This document shows, in pieces, positions 56,872 to 64,000 of a stretch of 64,000 nt of DNA. The notes beneath the pieces are model-generated. The model saw only the letters and a program-made list of their open reading frames with translations, did no database searches and had not been told where the DNA came from. Both the position numbers and the translations under genes were made by a program. Origin of the DNA: Cytidiella melzeri (lineage: Eukaryota > Basidiomycota > Agaricomycetes > Polyporales > Irpicaceae); assembly GCA_022592445.1 (NCBI GenBank), contig JABYQR010000135.1:1-64000 (forward strand), written 5' to 3'. The stretch's first letter is position 1, and each line of letters opens with the position of its first letter.

Positions 56872-57944
56872 GGATGAAAGCTGAAGGAGTGGAAGCGCAG
56901 GAGAGCCTCGCACTGTGAAATAGGGCTGTGTGTTGTGGGCAATCACCGGCGGTGCGAGGGTTGCGGGTTGAAGCCACCACTAGCTTTATATAGGCTCCGA
57001 CGGTGCATGGGTAGAGGAGGCCAAGTACTTATACCTGCTGCGGGGAGAAGGGGCCTCGCGTATCAATAATCAGATGGCAGCGAAGAGGTAACCGCACCGC
57101 CTTGTGATACTCATAGCCCGCACAAAGAGCACCTTTAGCGCAAGAATTTAGCATGAGCGAGAGAGCTAGGGAAGCCGTGGTATACACGCAGTAAACGTGC
57201 CGCCGCTAGCCTCGGAGGAGATTATAGCAAACGCCAATGGTTAAAGACAGGTATTAGAACCCGCTAACTGAGCAGGAGTGACCGAGAGACGTGGTCGTCT
57301 GGGATATGTGTGTCGTCTGGTACATACATGGCAATGTTCCCATTGACTTCAGCTTCCGCCACTACATTAGCACAGGTGTCCCGGAAAGCCGTGCCTCTGA
57401 AACCCAGTGTTCCTGTCAAAGATAACAACACAAATCGATTGGTGGGTTACGTACCTCTGATGACTCAGTGTCCCGGAGTATAAGTAGCAGGCCACGTATG
57501 TGGTGCAACTTGAATATCCAACGCGAGGCTCTGCGGTAAGACTCTGAATGCCATCGCACTGCGGAGTGATCATGATTATGAAGGCGTGATGGAACTGCGC
57601 CATCTAGCGCAGCAATGTACAGCTTACAGCTAAAACACTACATGAGCGTTAGCATGATCAATGCGGCGCTGCATAGCCTGAGCGAGAAACAATCGAAGGA
57701 GCCAAACCAAGCGCTAGTTGCTTCCACGTGGCCGCCACAACGGCAATAATAGACGACATGACAACAGCACAGATGAGGCAACTGTAGACTTGAGGAACGC
57801 TCATGCGTGAATGCAACAGACGGAAAACCGGTAAGTCTGGAGCACACTCTCGGGTCGAATTCGGCTTGTGCTCGCAATGTGTGCATGTGGACCTCAGCAA
57901 CGTAACGACAATGCCCGTAGTAGCTACCCCCTACTACAATCTTT
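56872..57944. other. Long intergenic stretch, no supported gene
   Basis: About 1.07 kb. Frames at 57367-57973 are short, without domains and without phase-consistent splice sites. It should hold the promoter of the unknown gene on its left and the 3' region of the X325 gene. Confidence 0.45.
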
Positions 57945-58784
57945 TCATAATCCAGCAAACAACGCGCCAGCAAAGGCTACGACGCTGGCGGCCACGCTCA
58001 CGGTGAGTGCAACCCCAGCGCTCGAAGGAGTACCCTGCGAAGGGGAGGGAGCAGACGAAGACCCAGACGAGGCCGAGGGGAACGTGAGGTTGTTGATAGT
58101 GCTCACGCTGTCTCCGGTAGCGTTGGTGCAGGAGCTGGTGTTGGTGAGAGTCAAGCCACTCTTCAGCGTCAGGTCCGCGCACTTGAGCCGAAATATATCA
58201 GCATTGTGAAGTAGGCAATACAAGCAATTCTCTCACCTGGAAGAGCTCGCCATCGCCACCATTAAAAGTGAGCTGGATGGTGACATTTTGGCCGTCCTGA
58301 AGGCCGGTGACGTTGGAGGCGGCAAAGTCGACTGGGAAGCAATAAGAGCCTTCGCCGTTGACTTGAAAGAAGGGCACGACTCCAGAAAAGTTTTGAAAGC
58401 TGGTCGGGACTTGCAGTGTCGACAGCTGAACGCCGACTGTTATTTGTCGAACGGATTGTACATGAGAACGGTACTCATGTTTATGATTGAAATTGGAGAG
58501 AACAAAGTACTCACGGACCCATTGAGGGTGCTCACTGTTCAGCGAGATGAACCCTCCCTCGAGCGGGAAGTCGGTCCGCGTGACGTTGGTCCCGGGAGCG
58601 TAACCATCTTTCACAAACAGTCAGTGAATTTTTCAATGATACATCTTTATGCCGGGTACTTACCACAAAAGGTGGGCTCATTGTTTTGATTGAAAGGGCC
58701 GCGGGGAGGAGGGAACGACAGCTGGAAGTGAGCAGAGGCGACAGCGACGAGACCGCTGAGGAAGACAGAGGAAGCTAAGCGCAT
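57945..58784 (-). CDS. X325/BIM1-like copper-binding GPI-anchored protein
   Basis: ATG 58784 begins a signal peptide ([18 protein letters not shown]) whose predicted cleavage leaves an N-terminal His: [20 protein letters not shown]. This exposed His is the first ligand of the histidine brace in the LPMO-like X325 family. Conserved parts follow: [66 protein letters not shown] and [20 protein letters not shown]. The tail is Ser-rich and ends in a hydrophobic segment ([16 protein letters not shown]), which predicts a GPI anchor. X325 proteins are not active on polysaccharides; Cryptococcus Bim1 captures copper at the cell surface. Four or five exons. Its promoter faces the CTR gene next to it. 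Confidence 0.85.
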
Positions 58785-59290
58785 CGTGAGAGTTTTTATG
58801 CTACGTGCTTAGGAACGTATAGAGATACAATGTTTTGCTGCTACCCCGGGGAGTTGTAGGGGGGTTGGAAGAGCGGGGAGTGCTCACGCAACTTATGTAG
58901 TACTGGGGTAAGCTGTTTTTGTATGTTGACGCCAGCCAGCGAGAAAAATATTTTTCACCAAAGTGTGGTGCTGTTTTGGCAGACTAAAGTTTCACCGACG
59001 CTCCTACCACAACGCATGAATACCTGTAAGATGGGATTAATGATGACTCTGACCTCCCAACGACAGTTTGTGTTGTCCATCTCACGTACGCATGTACCAA
59101 TGTGCTTCACTGGTGTTGCACACAGCATAGTGAACTGACCGTTGCAGGTGGTACGTCGCTACTTTTCTCAAGTAGTTTTACATCGTAACATCGGACGTCT
59201 CGGAGAATTACTCAAAAGTACAATCAAACAAGGGCAGCACCATATCAAAACTATACAGCTATACACCACATGATCCTTGTCGTTTCCATG
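58785..59290. promoter_or_regulatory. Intergenic region upstream of the X325/BIM1-like gene
   Basis: 506 bp between the CTR stop and the X325 start, both on the minus strand. It holds the X325 promoter. GTGGTGCTGT (58965-58974) fits the degenerate fission-yeast Cuf1 copper element, and TTTTGCTGC (about 58831-58839) is close to it. With so loose a consensus these may be chance. Nothing else was seen. Confidence 0.35.
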
Positions 59291-59931
59291 CTAATGCAAA
59301 CCTAGGTGAACACCTGCAGTGGCCATCCTGCCAAAAAGAACCTCCCCGATTCCCAGTCCAACAACGATGGAGATGATGTACGCAGCCTGGAAGGTCCTAC
59401 GATGATGCAAAAACGAACAAATTAGCTTGATTTGTGGGATAGCTTGTCAAAAAACTTCACGCACATGACTGCCAGCATGAGAACGTAGGTCAAAAGCGCC
59501 TGAAATGCAAAGATAGCACCACGGGGAAGGTCGTGGGAGGCAACGAAGGGGAGAGAGGCAGATGCCCTCCCCTTGCGAAGAAGGTGGCGGGACTGAGTCG
59601 TCGTTGCCTCAGCCTCTTTCTCTGGCGTGGCGGGAGGATTTGGCGCAGGTTCAGCTTTGGCAGATGAGCGTAAGGCGATAGCGCTGCAAGAAAATGATCG
59701 AGGTTATCAGGCTGTTAGATATCTTCTAGTACAGCGAGTATGAACGAACCTGCGAGCCCAGTGTACGTCAAGAACATTTTTCATCGCAAAAAGCCATCTG
59801 TCAAAGATAGATATCACGACGAGCACGATGCAGGCGGCGGCGATAGCGCCGTGCGACGATGGTGTAAGAGACTTGAAGTAGAAGGGGTCACCACCGGTGA
59901 AGTGAAGCCAAGGAGTCATCACTACATCCAT
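59291..59931 (-). CDS. CTR-family copper transporter
   Basis: ATG 59931: MDVVMTPWLHFTGGDPFYFK, then the first membrane segment AIAAACIVLVVISIFDRWLF. After an intron comes a cytosolic loop with Pro/Glu/Thr-rich and basic HLLRKGR parts, then membrane segment 2 with the diagnostic MxxxM: YVLMLAVMTFQAAY, and segment 3 with GxxxG: VVGLGIGEVLFGRM. Three segments with MxxxM and GxxxG define the Ctr1/SLC31 trimer that imports Cu(I). Stop 59291-59293. An additional upstream exon (MEFMDNKFAPSP, 60137-60175) could join in phase at about 60000, giving a longer N-terminus; this is uncertain. It lies directly upstream of the X325/BIM1-like gene. Confidence 0.85.
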
Positions 59932-61124
59932 GTTGGCTATATCGGTGCTGAGAATCGTAAAATGAGGATGGGATGTGGTGGAAGGCTTGCGGTACTTTGA
60001 GACAGCGATGAGCGTTGCTGTCAAGTATAACCTGAGAGCGCCCGCCGGCGTGCCGACGTAGCCAAACAAGTGTCAATATAGCAAGCGCTGAGCCGCTCTC
60101 CTCTATGCCGTCTGCATCGTCGGTGTCACGATGTATTGGACTTACCGGAGAAGGAGCAAATTTGTTATCCATGAATTCCACAATCTGGGTGGTAGGCGGC
60201 AGGGGAGGGGATATACAGCGGTGGATGCTAGAGTTGCACAGCTCCGATGTCCTCGTGCCTCCAAAGCCAAACGACTTATAACGCAGATGAAAGAGCCTTG
60301 AGCAGGGCTAGATTCTGAGAACTACGCTCGCACGAGCCCTGCTCGCCTAGAAACTGTCAATGAGGGCATCGAATCGAACGTGAGCTCACCTGATAGCGCG
60401 TAAGCAGCGGACTCGATAAAAGCAGTGAGCTGCAGCCTAAAAGACAATGAGAGAGCCACAGATGGTAGAGTTAAGCCAGAGAAGAAGCCAAGTTACAGCA
60501 GGATAGAGGAATCATGGTCAAGACATCCAGGCAGCGACAGAGAACCCTCGACAAGCTTGGTGAGTACTGCGCTCCCACTTGTCGAGGGACCTCATTTTCG
60601 GGCAGATGGCAAGACGAGCAAGAGGTAAGCCATAGATAACACGCTGTAGACCACCAGAAGGACGACGAGGACAACGAACGAGATGGCGGGCAGAGGCAGA
60701 TATGCAGGACTGCAGAGGCTTCAGGTGAGGTCGAGAGCAAGTTTTGGTTTGAGGGTAACGAGGCAATTGTGCTCAGCCAATGGCAGAAAGGTCGCACAGA
60801 CCATGGATTGTGACAGCATTCGTGATGCAGCACGTCACGCTCCATCACGACGTTACAGGGCACAAGTTGATCTTGGAAACTCCCTCGAGTTCCAAGCTTC
60901 AAACTTCGACTCTGCCTTGTTTATCGATTGCCGAAGTGTGAGTAGTACTTAGTGGGCCACCATATGTGCAACTTTGTGCAACAATTGCGCAATGATGAGA
61001 CTTGCCCAACTGGGCCATCTCAATTTGAAGCGTAAGCGCCAAGTGACTATGACTGGTTTGCGCTCTACGGCCTCTACCCTGTGGTTCCAGCAAGGACAAT
61101 ATTATTACTTCCATCCTACCCTCC
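59932..61124. other. Mostly intergenic; possible upstream CTR exon and unplaced membrane segment
   Basis: The near part may contain a first CTR exon (60137-60175). On the minus strand near 60630-60710 one frame reads as a strong membrane segment (AISFVVLVVLLVVYSVLSMA), which may be an exon of an unrecognised small gene; I could not assemble one. The rest shows no gene. The promoter of the rhodanese gene lies at the right end. Confidence 0.35.
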
Positions 61125-61782
61125 ATGCTCAGACTCACCGCTCGCCGCTACGGTCGCCCTATATTTCCCTGTACTGCTGTACTTGCACCTCCGCCTGCTG
61201 TCATCGGCCGTTCACGGCTTCTATCTACTTCAGCTGCCAGGTTCAATGAGTTCGACAAGTCAGCCTCGCTACCCGGAAAGCCAAAACACGCAGAACAGGT
61301 CCAAGACTGGAAAGCCATCGAGTTGTCGTACGAACAAATTAAGCCGAGGACGGAGCAACCTACTGCGGTGCGTGTATACACAAGATGACTTGTTGACCAG
61401 ACGCATTTACCCATCGTACAGGATGCGTATCTCATAGACGTGCGAGAGCCAGACGAGGTGTTGCAGGGATCTATACCATCCTCCGTTAACCTGCCCCTTT
61501 CTGTGCTCGCGAATTCTCTGAGTCTCAAGCCTGAGGCCTTCAAGCTGAAGTTCGGCTGGGAGAAACCACAGAGAGATCAGGAGATTGTGTTTTATTGCAG
61601 GAGTGGGGTGCGGTCCCTGACTGCGTGTGATATTGCTCAACGGAACGGGTTCACAAAGTACGTTACATCTCGTACCGTAGCTAAATACGCTGCTGATTGG
61701 GGAATCTCTTGACAGCACGTTCAGCTACAAGGGCTCATGGTTAGACTGGACTGCGCGGGAGAATGAGAAGAAAAAATCGTGA
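61125..61782 (+). CDS. Single-domain rhodanese, mitochondrial
   Basis: ATG 61125. The N-terminus (MLRLTARRYGRPIF to RLLSTSAAR) is Arg/Ser-rich without acidic residues, a typical mitochondrial targeting signal. The rhodanese domain follows: AYLIDVREPDEVLQGSIPSS, VNLPLSVLA, then the active-site loop IVFYCRSGVRSLTACDIA with catalytic Cys and the R-S-G-V-R-S loop. A short last exon gives TFSYKGSWLDWTARENEKKK. This matches the small HSP67B2/TSTD1-like group that transfers sulfur from thiosulfate. Three exons with phase-consistent introns at about 61371-61422 and 61660-61719. Stop 61780-61782. Confidence 0.88.
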
Positions 61783-62360
61783 ACTCGAGGGTGCACACTG
61801 CATTAAGTAGCATGTTGGCGGTATCACCATAATCCGTATGTGATTCACAGACCGACCACTACACCCTTGCAACTGAGACTGGGCCGTTGCGAGATGTATG
61901 CTAAACCTGCGATGTTATGTATATATTTACACGTGATGACCGAGCCGACGTTGAAGAAAAAGATCACTGCCACTTGGCAGCTTTGTGGTGCTCAGCGCAT
62001 AAACGCTTCATCAAGGGACGTGCATTCTCAACATGAACTAAGACTTCCACCACGTACACAAAACCACTTCGTTATTTTGCATAAAGAGCAACTTGGAGCA
62101 ACTTGACCATTGCAAACAAAGTCATTGTTGCGAGTCACCATTGATGCAGGAAGTTGAACGTTGAGCGCTGAGCGTTGACCGACCCTAACCCTAGAATGCA
62201 ATATCACGACATTAGCGCGCTTTTTATGCTCAACGTGCGTTTTGACTTTGACGTTGACTTATAGTACTAACACTCTTGACTCTCATCTTGTGGTTTCTGT
62301 GTGGATTACTACCATTGGCGACAATTTCTGCCCGGAAAGACTCATCCATATACTTCCACA
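61783..62360. other. Intergenic, frataxin promoter region
   Basis: About 580 bp, no gene. CCCTAACCCTA at 62183-62193 is a two-unit telomere-like string; fungal promoters sometimes carry such telo-boxes. Confidence 0.45.
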
Positions 62361-63133
62361 ATGCTGTCTCACCGGGCTGTGCGGTTCAGCCGTCGATATC
62401 TGAATGTCGCCACAAAGGCAGCGTCGACCAGACCTCTTGCATTTTGGAACCACACACCGCCAATCTTCAACAAAGCGCACTCACGGGACTTTAGGAGGTA
62501 CTTGGCAACGCCTCCTCCACAACTGACAACTAGGTTCGCAGCCGTTCGTTGGCCTCTTCATGCGTGCAAGATAACTCGACTAAATCTGGCTATCCCATCC
62601 TCCTGCATGAACCATCGGGTTTTGTGCTTGCGAATAGCGACCTACCGATAGCTACATACCATGCATACTCAGATGCAACTATGGAGACCCTTTTGGATTC
62701 GTTGGAGGGGCTGTTGGACGATGAAGGCAACCCAGATTACGAAGTGGAATACAGCGTACGTTGCCCGCCGCCTTTCGACTCAGTTGTTGCTAAGACTGTG
62801 AGGGTGGTGTAGGCCGGCGTTCTCACATTGAAATTGGGTGTGCATGGAACCTATGTTATCAACAAGCAGCCTCCAAATAAACAAATATGGTTGTCATCTC
62901 CTGTGAGGTATTTATTGTCATCCGCGTGCAACATGTTACGGGTATGCTGAAAACCCGCCACCCTCTCTCGATCCAGCGGGCCAAAACGATATGACTATGT
63001 TGCGAAGGACGACCAGTGGGTGTACTCACGCGACAAACAATCACTAGGCAGCCTCCTAAATGAGGAGCTGAGCAAGGCCTTCGATCAGGACATTGACCTA
63101 GGTATTGGCAAGGTTTCGACAATGCTCGACTAG
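62361..63133 (+). CDS. YFH1: Frataxin, mitochondrial iron chaperone
   Basis: ATG 62361. A long basic targeting sequence ([20 protein letters not shown]) precedes the frataxin fold. The acidic helix reads [20 protein letters not shown] then [13 protein letters not shown]; the beta sheet reads [29 protein letters not shown] and [20 protein letters not shown]; the last helix is [20 protein letters not shown]. Frataxin stimulates cysteine desulfurase Nfs1 on the Isu scaffold in iron-sulfur cluster assembly. Four exons; introns start at about 62534 (GTTCGC), 62757 (GTACGT) and 62907 (GTATTT) and all restore the frame. Stop 63131-63133. Confidence 0.93.
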
Positions 63134-63573
63134 CTTGTGTCGTTATGTATGGCTTCTTGCTGTCCGGCGAATCATACAATATAGTTCTACCACGGGCTTA
63201 GGCTGTACAGGTCTATTCCGGACCATCAGGGATGAAGTACTCCTTATTGCTAACCTAACGGGAGTTGCGTGATCATGTTTTCGGTATTCAGTCTATGTAT
63301 CTTACATACATACTCAGTACCCAATTGAATAGCAGACGTTACCCAAGATGCACCTGAAATAGATACAAACAGGACTTTTTCCAGGACTTATGATACAATT
63401 ATGCTTGAGGAACATAGCCATGCGGAACGTGATAGAGCAGAACGATGCGACGATGTAGGAACAGTGATGGCAGAAGGCTCTGTAAAGCGGACAGTTCAGG
63501 AAGATTGGTGAAGACACGGTGCGAAAGATTATCACCTAAAAAGTCGCGGGACTATACATAGTGGCTAATCGTG
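63134..63573. other. Intergenic between convergent genes
   Basis: About 440 bp with no supported gene; 3' regions of frataxin and the partial gene at the edge. Confidence 0.45.
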
Positions 63574-64000
63574 TCAAGAGGCAGACGTAGGTTCTGACGT
63601 GGCCGGACTGGATTTCTGTCGTCGACTGAGCACAAGGGAACCCAAGAATCTGCAACATGGGTCGTGGTGAGCTCAAGCAGGAAGTGAACGAAGAACGAGC
63701 GTCGCCACGTACCTGTTCGTTTCTTCGTAACGTTTAGCAACTTGCTTAGCTTCAACTATAAAAGGTTGCCTATGTGCGAGATAATCAACGGTGCCTACAG
63801 CCTCTGGGCTGCTGGTTCCTACACGATTGTTGTCAACCTATGTCATTGGATACTAGCCACAGACTTATCTCACCTTGCGAGGACACGCTTGATGGCGCGT
63901 CGTGCACCGGTATATATGCATGTAGCGTGGAGTTTGTTGAAGAAGGTACAGAGAATATCATTCGATGTCTCTGTTCAGCATGCAATTCATGGAGCATCGT
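63574..64000 (-). CDS. 3' end of an unidentified gene, cut by the window edge
   Basis: Minus-strand exons: 63574-63649 (ends RRQKSSPATSEPTSAS, stop TGA at 63574-63576), joined over a 63-bp GT-AG intron to about 63713-63825 (PEAVGTVDYLAHRQPFIVEA, KQVAKRYEETNR), and a further block to the right (NKLHATCIYTGARRAIKRVL). The phases agree over the first intron. The tail is soluble and basic. I do not recognise the family, and the start lies beyond the window. Confidence 0.45.

Noticed and set aside
1..64000. CRISPR arrays, operons, bacterial-type signals
   Set aside because: The window is intron-rich fungal nuclear DNA; no spaced direct-repeat array was seen.

Overview
The window is nuclear DNA of a filamentous basidiomycete, most likely an Agaricomycete. 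Nearly every gene is cut by many short (about 50-65 bp) GT-AG introns, genes are densely packed on both strands, and several proteins have forms typical of mushroom-forming fungi: an F-box gene fragment, a mushroom-type P450, an X325/BIM1-like copper protein, and a transposon-associated protein family with no clear function. Exon coordinates were worked out by eye from frame continuity and splice signals; no database search was run.

Left accessory block (1-11,000). Positions 1-3,820 hold decayed multi-exon coding sequence with in-frame stops. Positions 4,658-9,588 are a nearly full-length Ty1/copia retrotransposon on the minus strand, with 278-bp LTRs, a 5-bp target duplication, an initiator-Met half-tRNA primer site, a polypurine tract and a gag-pol frame with several lesions. 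All LTR differences fall at CpG sites. Next come overlapping inverted-repeat (MITE-like) units at 9,657-10,968, which enclose an unusual run of perfect hairpins at 10,357-10,833.

Core block (11,700-57,000), mostly housekeeping genes: a UPF0658-type Golgi membrane protein, an MFS transporter, SGF11 (SAGA), a CBS/PB1 membrane protein, a 98-aa membrane protein, P450 and F-box gene remnants, a Pom33/TMEM33 protein, HAS1, PTH2, an Mpv17/PMP22 protein, UTP4, TIM10, a small zinc-finger protein, L-threonine aldolase, URB2, a possible papain-fold protein, an RBR ubiquitin ligase, a multi-KH RNA-binding protein, VMA5, TUM1-like sulfurtransferase and one unknown gene. HAS1, UTP4 and URB2 act together in ribosome assembly. 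Three gene pairs share short divergent promoters.

Right block (57,900-63,600): a GPI-anchored X325/BIM1-like copper protein lies directly beside a CTR copper transporter, followed by a mitochondrial single-domain rhodanese, frataxin, and the 3' end of an unidentified gene. Copper uptake, sulfur transfer and iron-sulfur cluster assembly genes therefore sit close together. The most interesting signals are this copper pair, the hairpin-rich inverted-repeat locus, CpG-restricted decay in the retrotransposon, and two GC-AG introns, one flanked by a 15-nt micro-exon.
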